A stretch of 64,000 bases of DNA from JBBROS01 sp963792675. Lineage in GTDB: Bacteria; Pseudomonadota; Alphaproteobacteria; Acetobacterales; Acetobacteraceae. The stretch spans positions 124,001-188,000 of the forward strand of contig CAWBWT010000005.1 of NCBI GenBank assembly GCA_963792675.1. The letters are read 5' to 3'. Of the stretch, positions 46,377 through 55,944 are shown one piece after another. Numbering within the stretch: position 1 is the first letter of the stretch; each line of letters opens with the position of its first letter. A model generated the notes under the pieces. The model had not been told where the DNA came from and did not search any database. It saw only the letters and a list, made by a program, of their open reading frames with translations. The position numbers were made by a program, and so were the translations under genes.

Positions 46377-46493
46377 ATGGCCGTCGTGCGTACGTTGCTG
46401 ATCATCATCTCGCTGCTGCTGGGCTGGGCCGCTTTACGGACCGAGGCGGTTGCGCACATGATTGCCTTGGCCGACACCGCCGAAAGCAGCTAA
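46377..46493 (+). CDS. Putative 38-residue single-helix membrane protein
   Basis: A tiny ORF 31 bp after hpnN with GGGAG about 11 nt upstream of the ATG. Residues 5-22 form a hydrophobic helix (TLLIIISLLLGWAAL), with a short polar tail. Its reading frame stays protein-like only from this ATG. Possibly an accessory to HpnN, but it could be chance. Confidence 0.4.
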   Translation: MAVVRTLLIIISLLLGWAALRTEAVAHMIALADTAESS

Positions 46494-46505
46494 GCCGACC
46501 GCCGC

Positions 46506-47375
46506 TCAGGCGGCGCCGAACCTCACGAATTCCACGCCGGCCGCCTCGAATTCCTGCCTCACGTCCGGACTGAGCAGGGTGGCAAGCTCGGCCTCGTGCT
46601 CATACTCGGGCATTAACGCGGCCAGCCGGCTGTCACGCCGGGCTGCCGGGTGGAAGTAGATCTCGCTGAGCCCCGGCGGCAGGTTCGGGATCAGCCGCAG
46701 CAACCGGTCGGCCGTCATGTGACCGGACCAGGCGATCCCGAACACGTTGTCGTTCACCTGCATGCCGGCTCGGCGCGCCCGAGCCCGCAGCATCGAGGAC
46801 CACAGGTTCAGCATGCGGCCGCCGATCCCGACGCGGGTGCCGGCCCGGCGCAACGGACCGGCCGGCTCACGCGGGATCCGGATCGCCGGGCAGCCGAACG
46901 TCGCGCCGATCTGCACCAGCATCCGGCCGATCGTCGGATGCATCTGCATGTGCTTGTGGGCATTGGCGTGGTCGAGCGTCAGGCCAGTTCGTTGGAAGGC
47001 GGTGAACTGCGAGCGGATTTCCGACCGCAACTGCTTGCGTTGCTTCGGGCTGAAGAAATAGTCGATCGAGGCGCCGACTTGGTCGTTGGAGAAATCGCCC
47101 GCCGCGTCGACGAGGCCCTTTACCGCGCTGGGGCGCACCGAGCTGCCCTCGATCACGACGCAATGCAGCCCCACTCGCAGGTTCGGCAGCGTCTTCGCCC
47201 GGCGCACCGCGTCTGCGGCCGCCGGGCCGGCGACCATCAGGCTGGCGGTGCTGAGGAGGCCGTCACGGCACGCCCGTTCGACCCCTTCGTTGACCGCGTC
47301 CGACAAGCCGAAATCGTCCGCAGTCAGGATCACCCGGCGCCGCTCGCGCAGGCGACGGGCCTCCCTGTCCGGCAT
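46506..47375 (-). CDS. hpnK: Hopanoid biosynthesis-associated protein HpnK (ChbG/YdjC-like deacetylase)
   Basis: 289 residues with the carbohydrate deacetylase fold: ILTADDFGLSDAVNEG supplies the metal-binding Asp-Asp, GLHCVV and DHANAHKHMQMHP supply the metal His residues. HpnK removes the acetyl group from N-acetylglucosaminyl-bacteriohopanetetrol. It is the last gene of the dxs-hpnM-hpnI-hpnJ-hpnK run, 14 bp after hpnJ. Confidence 0.92.
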   Translation of the reverse strand: MPDREARRLRERRRVILTADDFGLSDAVNEGVERACRDGLLSTASLMVAGPAAADAVRRAKTLPNLRVGLHCVVIEGSSVRPSAVKGLVDAAGDFSNDQVGASIDYFFSPKQRKQLRSEIRSQFTAFQRTGLTLDHANAHKHMQMHPTIGRMLVQIGATFGCPAIRIPREPAGPLRRAGTRVGIGGRMLNLWSSMLRARARRAGMQVNDNVFGIAWSGHMTADRLLRLIPNLPPGLSEIYFHPAARRDSRLAALMPEYEHEAELATLLSPDVRQEFEAAGVEFVRFGAA

Positions 47376-47389
47376 ACCGCGTCGCGGCC

Positions 47390-48817
47390 TCAGGCGGCCT
47401 TGTGGCGCTCCCGCAGGAACTGGAAGAACTCCACGCCCTCGCGCAGGCGCCGTTTCATCATCTGCGGGCTGCGCACCATCTCGCCGACGATCGAGGCGAT
47501 CTTGGGCGCCCGGAAATAGAAGCGGCGGTAGAACGCCTCCACGCTGTCGAAGATCTCGGTGTGGGTGAGCACGCCGGGGAAGTGCAGCGGCGCGATCTGC
47601 ACGCCGCGCTCGTCGATCAGCTCCGCATGCTCGGCATCGAGCCAGCCATTGGCGACCGCTTGGTCATACAGGAACGTGCCGGGGTAGGGCGCCGCGAGCG
47701 ACACCTGCATCGTGTGCGGGTTGATCTCGACGGCGTAGCGGATGGTTTCCTCGATCGTCTCCTTGGTCTCGCCGGGCAGGCCGAGGATGAAGGTGCCGTG
47801 GATCTTGATGCCGAGTTCGTGGCAGTCGCGGGTGAACTTTTTCGCGACGTCGACCAGCAGGCCCTTCTTGATGTTGTGCAGGATCTTCTGGTTGCCGCTC
47901 TCGTAGCCCACGAGCAGCAGACGCAGACCGTTGTCCTTCAGCACTTTGAGAGTTTCACGCGGCACATTGGCCTTGGCATTGCAGGACCAGGTGACGCCAA
48001 GCTTGCCGAGTTCGCGGGCGATCGCCTCGGCGCGCGGCAGGTTGTCGGTGAAGGTGTCGTCGTCGAAGAAGAACTCGCGCACCTGCGGGAAGTCGATCAT
48101 CGCCTGCTTGATCTCGGCGGCGACGTGCTCCGGGCTGCGCACCCGGTATTTGTGCCCGCCGACGGTCTGCGGCCACAGGCAGAAGGTGCAGCGCGATTTG
48201 CAGCCGCGGCCGGTGTAGATGCTGATGTAGGGGTGCATCAGGTAACCGATGAAGTAGTCCTCGATGCGCAGGTCGCGCTTGTACACATCGGTGACGAACG
48301 GCAGCTGATCCATGTCCTCGAGGATGGCGCGGTCCTTGTTGTGGACGATGGCGCCATTCGCGTCGCGGTAGCTGATTCCGTCGATGTCGGCGAAGTCGCG
48401 CCCTTCGGCGACTTCGAGGCAGGTGAAATCGAACTCGTTGCGCGCCACGAAATCGATCGGCGCGCCCTGTTCCAGACTTTCCCTCGGCTGTACCGCCACT
48501 TTGGCGCCGACGAAGCCGATCTTGAGCGAGGGCTTCGCGTCCTTCAGCGCCTGCGCCACCTTCACGTCTGAGGCGAAGGACGGGGTACTGGTATGGATGA
48601 TCACCAGGTCGCGCTGCTTGATGTCCTCCAAGATCGGCTCCATGCCGATGCCGGCGGGCGGCGCGTCGATCAGCCGGCTGCCGGGCACGAGCGCGGCCGG
48701 CTGCGCGAGCCAGGTCGGGTACCAGAACGACTTGATCTCCCGCTTGGCCTGGTAGCGGGAGCCGGCGCCGCCGTCGAAGCCTCCGAACGACGGCGGCTGC
48801 AGGAACAGTGTCTTCAT
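47390..48817 (-). CDS. hpnJ: Hopanoid radical SAM enzyme HpnJ
   Basis: 475 residues. An N-terminal cobalamin-binding-like domain (MKTLFLQPPSFGGFDGG) precedes a radical SAM core with CKSRCTFC at the 4Fe-4S site. HpnJ converts the glucosamine ring toward the cyclitol ether of the hopanoid side chain. The second of two adjacent ATGs is used to match the usual MKTLFL start. About 13 bp after hpnI. Confidence 0.93.
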   Translation of the reverse strand: MKTLFLQPPSFGGFDGGAGSRYQAKREIKSFWYPTWLAQPAALVPGSRLIDAPPAGIGMEPILEDIKQRDLVIIHTSTPSFASDVKVAQALKDAKPSLKIGFVGAKVAVQPRESLEQGAPIDFVARNEFDFTCLEVAEGRDFADIDGISYRDANGAIVHNKDRAILEDMDQLPFVTDVYKRDLRIEDYFIGYLMHPYISIYTGRGCKSRCTFCLWPQTVGGHKYRVRSPEHVAAEIKQAMIDFPQVREFFFDDDTFTDNLPRAEAIARELGKLGVTWSCNAKANVPRETLKVLKDNGLRLLLVGYESGNQKILHNIKKGLLVDVAKKFTRDCHELGIKIHGTFILGLPGETKETIEETIRYAVEINPHTMQVSLAAPYPGTFLYDQAVANGWLDAEHAELIDERGVQIAPLHFPGVLTHTEIFDSVEAFYRRFYFRAPKIASIVGEMVRSPQMMKRRLREGVEFFQFLRERHKAA

Positions 48818-48830
48818 CATCGAATGGATC

Positions 48831-49973
48831 TCATCCCTTGCCGGGCAGAAGGCCCGGGCGTGTAGCCAGCATGACGTGTCCACGCCACGCGACCCGACGG
48901 GTTCGGTAGCTCGCCAGCATCACCGTCATCGACAACAGGTCGCGGAACGGCAGGCACCAGATCGTCAGACGGGCGGCCAGGTTCAAGTCACGGTCGAGCG
49001 CGTGGGCCGCGGCGGCCCGCACCGCCCAGGCGACCCCGAACAGCACCCAGGCCCAGGTCGCGCCGCCCGACACCCCGAGCGCCAGCGCCGCCCAGAACAG
49101 CGGGTATTGCACCGCCGACATCACAAACCCGGCCGGCGCCAGGCTTTTCACCGTCCGCGCCCAGCGCACCTCGTGCTCGAACAAGGCCGGCATCTGCGTT
49201 TCCGGCACCGTGGTTGCCGGCACGGTTGCCGCCAGCGCGACGCGCTGGCCTTGCGCCAGCACCAACTGCCCCAGCACCGCATCGTCCGCGAGGTGGTCGG
49301 CCAGCGCCCACAAGCCGCCGATCCGGTCCAGCGTGTCCCGGGTCAGCGCCATCGTCGCGCCCAGGCAATCCTGCCGCCCGAGCGAGCGGGCCAGCAGCGC
49401 GCCCGGCAGAAACGCATGGTTGATCTGCGCGGCGCCCAGCTTCGACGTCAGCGTGCCGGTCGCGAGGCCGGCATACAGCGTCGTCACCAAGCCGACCCCC
49501 GGCTGCTGCAGCGAGGCGACCAGGGACCGGAGATAGTCCGGCGCCACGTGCATGTCGCTGTCGGCGATCACCAGCACGTCGTGCTTGGCGTATTGCATGA
49601 CGTTGATCAGGTTGCCGATTTTGAGGTTAAGCCCGTGCGTCGTGCGGTCCACGACCATCTCGACCGGCACATCCGGGAACCGCCGGCGCAGGCGCTGCAC
49701 CACCTCCAGCGCCGGGTCGGACGGGTCCTGTACGCCGAACACCAGCTGGAACTCGGGATAATCCTGCTCGAAGCAACTCGCCAGCGCCTGCTCCAGCAAA
49801 GGCTCGTCGCCATGCAGCGGCTTGAGGACCGTGACCGGCGGCCAGCTCCGTGCGCGCGGCTCGGGCCGGGCGCGGAACCGCCGCAGCGCCAGCCATCCGG
49901 CAAGGCATTGCGCCAAGCCGGCCACGGCCAGCAACGCCAAGACGATGGCGACACCGTCGATCAAAGCGGGCAC
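48831..49973 (-). CDS. hpnI: Hopanoid glycosyltransferase HpnI
   Basis: 380 residues. An N-terminal helix is followed by a GT2 domain with VTVLKPLHGDEP, the metal motif ADSDMHV (DxD) and the acceptor/catalytic region around DHLADDAVLG; three to four C-terminal helices follow. HpnI adds N-acetylglucosamine to bacteriohopanetetrol at the membrane. GTG start, 16 bp after hpnM. Confidence 0.92.
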   Translation of the reverse strand: MPALIDGVAIVLALLAVAGLAQCLAGWLALRRFRARPEPRARSWPPVTVLKPLHGDEPLLEQALASCFEQDYPEFQLVFGVQDPSDPALEVVQRLRRRFPDVPVEMVVDRTTHGLNLKIGNLINVMQYAKHDVLVIADSDMHVAPDYLRSLVASLQQPGVGLVTTLYAGLATGTLTSKLGAAQINHAFLPGALLARSLGRQDCLGATMALTRDTLDRIGGLWALADHLADDAVLGQLVLAQGQRVALAATVPATTVPETQMPALFEHEVRWARTVKSLAPAGFVMSAVQYPLFWAALALGVSGGATWAWVLFGVAWAVRAAAAHALDRDLNLAARLTIWCLPFRDLLSMTVMLASYRTRRVAWRGHVMLATRPGLLPGKG

Positions 49974-49989
49974 GACGTCTTGCCTCCGG

Positions 49990-50607
49990 TCAGGACAATG
50001 CGCCCCCGGACAGCTCGGCGATCTTGCGTTGCAGGCTGTCGATCAGCGGCTGTGCCGAGGTTGCCGTCACCAGGCTGCGGAAGTCCGAACGCTTGACCGC
50101 GTTCTGGCTGATGCTGCCATTCAGCAGCACGTCCACCGCGTGCCAGCCCTGGGTGCCGCGGCGCATCACGTAGTCGATCCGGGTCGGTTCGCCCTGCGCC
50201 GGCACGATCTCGGTCGGCACCACGAGATCGGCGCCAACACTGCGCTGATCGGGCAGGACGGTCAGCTTCTCGCCGCCGAAGCTGTCGAAGTTGGCGGCGT
50301 AGCTCGCGATGGTGAATTTACGGAAGGTGTCCAGCAGCTTCGCCTGTTGGTCGGCCGGCAGCGAGCTGAAGCGCGGGCCGATCGATGCATGCAGTACGGC
50401 GGTGAGGTCGAAGGCGCGGTCGACGGCGGGCGCGAGGGCGTTGTAGCGCTGTGTGAACGGGCTGCCCTTGCCCTGCTTCATGGCGGCCAGCAGCGCCTGG
50501 TTCAACGCCTCGATCGGAGCCGCGGCGGACGGATCTGCGGCTAGGGCGGCCACGCTGACCAGGCCCAGCGGTGCTGCCCACAGCAGCACCCGCCGCGGCA
50601 GCATCAT
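49990..50607 (-). CDS. hpnM: Hopanoid-associated MlaC/Ttg2-like protein HpnM
   Basis: 205 residues. Signal peptide (about residues 1-23, ending AALAA), then an MlaC-type lipid-binding domain (FRKFTIASYAANFDSFGGE, DYVMRRGTQGWHAVDVLLNG). It is a periplasmic carrier thought to work with HpnN in hopanoid transport. Its ATG overlaps the dxs stop (ATGA), so it is coupled to dxs. Confidence 0.88.
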   Translation of the reverse strand: MMLPRRVLLWAAPLGLVSVAALAADPSAAAPIEALNQALLAAMKQGKGSPFTQRYNALAPAVDRAFDLTAVLHASIGPRFSSLPADQQAKLLDTFRKFTIASYAANFDSFGGEKLTVLPDQRSVGADLVVPTEIVPAQGEPTRIDYVMRRGTQGWHAVDVLLNGSISQNAVKRSDFRSLVTATSAQPLIDSLQRKIAELSGGALS

Positions 50608-52556
50608 GGGGCCGGCACCGCGCGTAGGGTGAGGGCGTCGTCCTTGCCGAGCGCCCCCAGCGCCACGGCGACGATGTCCTTCGCGCCCACGCCGGCTTCG
50701 ACGATCTGTGCCGCCGGGCTGTTGTGGTCGATGAACCGATCCGGGAACGTCAGCGGGCGCACCCGCAAGGCGCCGTCCAACAGTCCGCGCAGCGCCAGAT
50801 GCTGCATCACGGCCGCCGCGAACCCGCCCACCGAGCCTTCCTCGACGATCACCAGCACGCCGTGGTGCCGGGCCAGCTGCTCGACCAGGGCGGTGTCGAA
50901 CGGCTTGGCGAAGCGGGCGTCGGCGACCGTCGTGGTGAAGCCGCGCCCGGCCAGCTCGGTCGCCGCCTTCATGCTGTCGGCCAGCCGCGTGCCGAGCGAC
51001 AGGATCGCGACCGCGGAGCCTTCCCGCATGATCCGGCCGCGGCCGATCGCGATCGGCGTGCCGCGCTCCGGCAGCTCGACGCCGGTGCCCTCGCCGCGCG
51101 GATAGCGGAAGGCGCTCGGACCGTCGTCGATCTGCGCCGAGGTGGCGACCATGTGCATAAGCTCGAGTTCGTCACTCGGCGCCATGATTGTCATGCCTGG
51201 CAAGCAACCCAGGTATGCAAGATCGAAGCTGCCGGCGTGGGTGGCGCCGTCGGCGCCGACCAAGCCGGCGCGGTCGATCGCGAACCGCACCGGCAATTTC
51301 TGGATGCAGACATCGTGCACGACCTGATCGTAGGCGCGCTGCAGGAAGGTGCTGTAGATCGCGCAGTACGGCCGGAAGCCCTCGGTGGCGAGGCCGGCGG
51401 CAAAGGTGACGGCGTGCTGCTCGGCGATGCCGACGTCGAAGGTGCGCTCGGGGAAGCGGGCCGCGAACCGGTCGAGCCCGGTGCCGGAAGGCATCGCGGC
51501 GGTGATGCTGATGATCTTGTCGTCGACCGCCGCCTCGGCGATCAAGGCATTGGCGAACACCCGCGTGTATTGCGGCGGTCCCGGCGGCGCCTTGACCTGC
51601 TCGCCGGTGACGACGCTGAACTTGCTGACCGCATGATACTTGTCGGCCGAGTTCTCGGCCGGGGCATAACCGTGGCCCTTCTTGGTGATGACATGCAGCA
51701 GGATCGGCCCGCTCTCCTCGGCGTCGCGCACATTGCGCAGCACCGGCAGCAGGTGGTCCATGTTGTGGCCGTCGATCGGGCCTACGTAGTAGAAGCCCAG
51801 CTCCTCGAACAGCGTGCCGCCGGTCAGGATGCCGCGCGCGTACTCCTCGGCGCGGCGGGCCGTGCGCTCGATGCCTTTCGGGAAGCGCTTGGCCATGCGC
51901 ACCGCGAGATCGCGCAGGTTCAGGAACGAGCGGCTGCTCATCAGCCGGCTCAAATAGGCGCTCATGGCGCCGACCGGCGGTGCGATCGACATGTCGTTGT
52001 CGTTCAGGATCACCAGCAGCCGGCTGCGCTCGGCGCCGGCGTTGTTCATCGCCTCATACGCCATGCCGGCGCTCATCGCGCCGTCGCCGATGACGGCAAC
52101 GACATGCCGGTCCTTCTCACCCAGCAGGCTATGCGCGACCGCCATCCCGAGGCCGGCCGAGATGCTGGTGCTGCTGTGCGCGGCGCCGAACGGATCGTAC
52201 TCGCTTTCGGCCCGGCGGGTGAACCCGGATAAACCGCCCGGCTGCCGCAAGGTGCGGATACGGTCCCTTCGCCCGGTCAAAATCTTGTGCGGGTAGGCCT
52301 GGTGGCCGACGTCCCAGATCAGCCGATCGCTTGGCGTGTCGAAAATGGCGTGCAACGCGACCGTGAGCTCGACGACGCCGAGCGAGGCGCCCAAGTGCCC
52401 GCCCGTTGTGCTGACCGCGTCGACCGTCTCGGCCCTCAGCTCGTCGGCGATCTCTCGCAGCTGCTCGGCCGAGAAGTTGCGCAGGTCGGACGGAACACGA
52501 ACCCGGTCGAGCAACGGCGTTGCGGGGCGAGACGGGAGCGGCATGCCAGCATTCAT
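50604..52556 (-). CDS. dxs: 1-deoxy-D-xylulose-5-phosphate synthase
   Basis: 650 residues, full length. It condenses pyruvate and glyceraldehyde 3-phosphate with ThDP to start the non-mevalonate isoprenoid pathway that feeds hopanoids. Visible: GGHLGASLGVVELTVALH, the ThDP motif GDGAMSAGMAYEAMNN, and DVGIAEQHAVTFAAG with the catalytic Glu. ATG at 52556; a GTG seven codons upstream is less likely. First gene of the minus-strand hopanoid operon. Confidence 0.95.
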   Translation of the reverse strand: MNAGMPLPSRPATPLLDRVRVPSDLRNFSAEQLREIADELRAETVDAVSTTGGHLGASLGVVELTVALHAIFDTPSDRLIWDVGHQAYPHKILTGRRDRIRTLRQPGGLSGFTRRAESEYDPFGAAHSSTSISAGLGMAVAHSLLGEKDRHVVAVIGDGAMSAGMAYEAMNNAGAERSRLLVILNDNDMSIAPPVGAMSAYLSRLMSSRSFLNLRDLAVRMAKRFPKGIERTARRAEEYARGILTGGTLFEELGFYYVGPIDGHNMDHLLPVLRNVRDAEESGPILLHVITKKGHGYAPAENSADKYHAVSKFSVVTGEQVKAPPGPPQYTRVFANALIAEAAVDDKIISITAAMPSGTGLDRFAARFPERTFDVGIAEQHAVTFAAGLATEGFRPYCAIYSTFLQRAYDQVVHDVCIQKLPVRFAIDRAGLVGADGATHAGSFDLAYLGCLPGMTIMAPSDELELMHMVATSAQIDDGPSAFRYPRGEGTGVELPERGTPIAIGRGRIMREGSAVAILSLGTRLADSMKAATELAGRGFTTTVADARFAKPFDTALVEQLARHHGVLVIVEEGSVGGFAAAVMQHLALRGLLDGALRVRPLTFPDRFIDHNSPAAQIVEAGVGAKDIVAVALGALGKDDALTLRAVPAP

Positions 52557-52978
52557 CGTTAGTTCTTTGCTCCCCACGCCGTGGCAAAGCGCCTAAGGCG
52601 TGTTCTTTCGGCCTCGTGGGATGACCGCCTTGTGGTGTTGCGGTCCAAAGACGGCGGGACAAACCACGTCCGTCACCCGGAGGCAAGCGAGCCAAGGCGG
52701 CGACATCGTCACCGTTAACGTGGGGAAAGAGTAATCGCTCCGTAGGACCCTTGCCAGAGCGCCACGGCGGACGCGGCGGCATGTGGCTTTTAGGTCACAT
52801 GTCGGAGCCGGTTCGATCTGCCGGCGGGAAACTGTGGCCCGGACAAGACCATGTGACGGGTATGGTGTGTGCACTGCGGCATTCGCATGCCCACCTGGCG
52901 TCCGGGGCTGTTAAGCCTCAGTGAAGGTCCGCAGCGTGGCCGGCTTTGCCCGGCAGGTCTGAAAGGTTTTTGTCCAGA
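52557..52978. promoter_or_regulatory. 422-bp divergent intergenic region between dxs and hpnH
   Basis: The longest gene-free stretch in the window. It must carry promoters for both the dxs-hpn operon and hpnH, but I see no convincing -35/-10 pair. It holds CATGTG at 52780-52785, GTCACATG at 52794-52801 and CATGTGAC at 52850-52857, three related half-sites that form inverted pairs and may bind a regulator. No small ORF or known RNA element is convincing. Confidence 0.4.
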
Positions 52979-54124
52979 ATGTCCGTTCCTTTGCAGCAGG
53001 TGATCCGAGTCGGAGCTTACGTCGTCAAGCAGCACCTGGCCGGAAACAAGCGCTACCCGTTGGTGCTGATGCTGGAGCCGCTGTTCCGCTGCAACTTGGC
53101 CTGTTCGGGGTGCGGCAAGATCGACTACCCGGCCGAGATCCTGAATCAGCGCTTGTCCGTGGCCGACGCACTGCAAGCGGTCGACGAATGCGGCGCACCG
53201 GTCGTTGCGGTCGCTGGGGGCGAGCCGCTGCTGCATCGCGAGATGCCGCAGATCATCGAAGGCATTCTGGCGCGCAAGAAGTTTGTCTACCTCTGCACGA
53301 ACGCCCTGCTGCTCGAAAAGAAGATGGACGACTACAAGCCCAACCCGTTCTTCTCCTGGGACGTCCACCTCGACGGCGACCGCGAGATGCACGACCGGGC
53401 GGTCAGCCAGGAAGGCACCTACGACCGTGCCGTTGCCGCCATCAAGGAGGCCAAGCGCCGCGGCTTCCGGGTCAGCATCAACTGCACCCTGTTCGACGGC
53501 GCCCAGTCCGACCGGGTGGCGAAGTTCTTCGACGATGTGATGGCGATGGGTGTCGACGGGATCATGACGTCGCCCGGCTACGCCTATGAGCGGGCGCCGG
53601 ACCAGGCGCATTTCCTGTCGCGGCAGAAGACCAAGCAGCTGTTCCGCGACATCCTGATCCGTGGCCGCGGCAAGGGCTGGCGGTTCACCCAGAGCCCGCT
53701 GTTCATGAGCTTCCTGGCCGGCAATGAGAACTACCAGTGCACACCCTGGGGCAAGCCGACCCGCAACGTGTTCGGCTGGCAGCGGCCCTGCTACCTGCTC
53801 GGCGAGGGTTACACCAAGACCTTCAAGGAGCTGATGGAGACCACCGACTGGGACAAATACGGGACCGGCAACTACGAGAAGTGCGCCGACTGCATGGTCC
53901 ATTCGGGCTACGAGAGCACGGCGGTGATGGACGCGGTCAAGAGCCCGATCAAGACGATGGTCACCGCGATGCGCGGGCCCAAGCTCGAAGGACCGATGGC
54001 GCCCGAGATCGACCTGTCCAAGCAGCGTCCGGCCGAATACGTGTTCAGCCGCCACGTGCAGGAGAAGATGTCTGAGCTGCGGCACAAGAAGCAGGCCAAG
54101 CCGCATATCGTCGACGCGGCCTGA
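52979..54124 (+). CDS. hpnH: Adenosyl-hopene synthase (radical SAM) HpnH
   Basis: 381 residues. HpnH adds the adenosyl group to diploptene, the first step of side-chain building. The start MSVPLQQVIRVGAYVVKQHL and the cluster site CNLACSGC (in FRCNLACSGCGKIDYP) are diagnostic. A C-terminal Cys pair occurs near CADC. It reads away from dxs; no hpnG follows, as the downstream genes on the minus strand are ABC ATPases. Confidence 0.95.
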   Translation: MSVPLQQVIRVGAYVVKQHLAGNKRYPLVLMLEPLFRCNLACSGCGKIDYPAEILNQRLSVADALQAVDECGAPVVAVAGGEPLLHREMPQIIEGILARKKFVYLCTNALLLEKKMDDYKPNPFFSWDVHLDGDREMHDRAVSQEGTYDRAVAAIKEAKRRGFRVSINCTLFDGAQSDRVAKFFDDVMAMGVDGIMTSPGYAYERAPDQAHFLSRQKTKQLFRDILIRGRGKGWRFTQSPLFMSFLAGNENYQCTPWGKPTRNVFGWQRPCYLLGEGYTKTFKELMETTDWDKYGTGNYEKCADCMVHSGYESTAVMDAVKSPIKTMVTAMRGPKLEGPMAPEIDLSKQRPAEYVFSRHVQEKMSELRHKKQAKPHIVDAA

Positions 54125-54151
54125 GCCAGGCGGGGGATCTCGGCGGCGGCG

Positions 54152-54892
54152 TCAGGTCGCTGCTTCGAGATCCTCCGTCAATTGCCGCAGTTCGGTCGTG
54201 TGGGCGTGCCGGGTCCGCCCGGCACGCAGGTCATCCGCGCTCAGCTCCTCCACGATCCGGCCCGCCTGCATGACGCCGATCGTCGGGCATAAATGCGCGA
54301 CGACCGCCAGGTTATGGCTCACCAGAAGGTAGGTGAGGCGCCGTGCCGCTTGCAGGTCGCGCAACAGGTTCAACACCTCGGCCTGCACCGACACGTCCAG
54401 CGCCGAGGTCGGCTCGTCGAGCAGCAGCACCTCGGGTTCCGACATCAGCGCCCGAGCGATCGCCACCCGCTGCCGCTGGCCGCCGCTGAGCTGGTGCGGG
54501 TAGCGGAAGCGGGCGGCGCCGGGCAACGCCACGGCGGCAAGCGCCTCGGTGATCCGCCGGTCGTGCTCGCCGATGCCGTGGATCAGCAGCGGCTCGCTTA
54601 GCGCCCGGTCCACCGTTTGGCGCGGGTGCAGGGAGCCGTACGGGTCCTGGAACACCATCTGCACGCGGCGGAAGAATGCCTTGTCCCGCCGCGGCGGCAG
54701 GGTCACGCCGTCCAGCGTCATCGTCCCGGTCCAGTCCGGGTTGAGCCCGCTCAACGCCCGGAGGATGGTGCTCTTGCCGCTGCCGCTTTCGCCGACGAGG
54801 CCATAGCTGCCGCCGGTCGGCACTTGCAGCGACACGCCCCGTACCACCTCGACGGCGCCGAAGCGGATCCGGAGGTCCTCGACGACGATCAT
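54152..54892 (-). CDS. Dipeptide/oligopeptide-type ABC ATPase (DppF/OppF-like)
   Basis: 246 residues. Walker A GESGSGKST, signature LSGGQRQRV, Walker B VLLLDEPTSALD, switch His in LVSHNLAVV. The oligopeptide-binding C-terminal extension common in OppF is very short. The ATG overlaps the end of the preceding ATPase gene (ATGA). Last gene of this strand before hpnH. Confidence 0.88.
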   Translation of the reverse strand: MIVVEDLRIRFGAVEVVRGVSLQVPTGGSYGLVGESGSGKSTILRALSGLNPDWTGTMTLDGVTLPPRRDKAFFRRVQMVFQDPYGSLHPRQTVDRALSEPLLIHGIGEHDRRITEALAAVALPGAARFRYPHQLSGGQRQRVAIARALMSEPEVLLLDEPTSALDVSVQAEVLNLLRDLQAARRLTYLLVSHNLAVVAHLCPTIGVMQAGRIVEELSADDLRAGRTRHAHTTELRQLTEDLEAAT

Positions 54893-55809
54893 GGGCTGGC
54901 GATCGTCGCTTGCGGGATGCCGGGATCAATCCTCGGATCAAGGGCCGGCTCGGGCGCGACGCCGTCCGCGCCGGCCGCCGCACGGCCGAGCCAGCCGGGG
55001 TCGCGATGCAAGGTGGGAAGCCGGGTCTTGGGATGGCTAAGGGCCGGCAGGCAGTCGAGCAGTCCGCGCGTATAAGGGTGCTTGGGGTGGGCAAGGTCGG
55101 CGGCGTCGAGTTCCTCGAGCACTTGGCCGGCATACATGACCGCGACCCGGTCGCAGAACCGGCCGACCAGCGGCAAGTCATGGCTGATGAGCATCAGGCC
55201 CATGCCGCGCCGAGTGACGAGGTCGTCCATCAGCCGGAGGATCTCGGCCTGCACGGTGGCGTCGAGCGCCGAGGTCGGCTCGTCGGCGATCAGCAACTCG
55301 GGATCGGGCGCCAGCATCATGGCAATCATCACCCGCTGGCCCATGCCGCCCGACAACTCGTGCGGGTAGGCGTCGGCGACCCGGCGCGGGTCGCGGATGC
55401 GGACCTGGTCCAGCAGGTCCACCGCCGCCTCGGCCGCCTGCCGCTTGCTGCCGCCCTTATGGGTCCGCCACGCCTCGGCCACTTGCCGTCCGGCGGTCAT
55501 GACCGGGTTGAGCGCGTATTTCGGGTCCTGCAGGATCAGCCCGGCGCGCTTGCCGCGGATCCGGCGCATGTCTCGCTCGCTGGCGGACAGGATGTCGATG
55601 CCGTCGAAGCTCAACGTGTCGGCGGTGACGATCGCCGACGGCGGCAGCAGCCGCAGAAGCGCCCGCGCGGTGAGCGACTTGCCGGAGCCGGACTCGCCGA
55701 CGATGCCGAGCTTTTCCGCGCCCAGGCTGAGGGAGACGCCGCGGACCGCCTCGCTCGGCCCGCTCGGGGTCGGGAAGGCGATGCGCAAATTTTGGATTGC
55801 AACGGCCAT
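54889..55809 (-). CDS. Dipeptide/oligopeptide-type ABC ATPase (DppD/OppD-like)
   Basis: 306 residues. Walker A GESGSGKSL, signature LSGGMGQRV, Walker B LLIADEPTSALD, and the family's C-terminal peptide-transporter extension (HPYTRGLLDCLPAL). It pairs with the next ATPase. Likely serves the permeases at 58.3-60.2 kb, although three genes lie between. Confidence 0.9.
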   Translation of the reverse strand: MAVAIQNLRIAFPTPSGPSEAVRGVSLSLGAEKLGIVGESGSGKSLTARALLRLLPPSAIVTADTLSFDGIDILSASERDMRRIRGKRAGLILQDPKYALNPVMTAGRQVAEAWRTHKGGSKRQAAEAAVDLLDQVRIRDPRRVADAYPHELSGGMGQRVMIAMMLAPDPELLIADEPTSALDATVQAEILRLMDDLVTRRGMGLMLISHDLPLVGRFCDRVAVMYAGQVLEELDAADLAHPKHPYTRGLLDCLPALSHPKTRLPTLHRDPGWLGRAAAGADGVAPEPALDPRIDPGIPQATIASP

Positions 55810-55944
55810 GCGGGCATTGTGTCGCGCAGGATGGGGGATGACGCAATGCGGTTCGGCGGGGGCGGTGCCCGTCCGCGCCCATTCGGGTAAGGTGCGCGCC
55901 TGCCGTCACCCGCGAGCGCTGTGGAGTAAGATTAAGGTGAAGCG

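Noticed and set aside
52593..52874. 93-codon ORF in the dxs/hpnH gap
   Set aside because: No ribosome site, no helix or domain, unusual composition.
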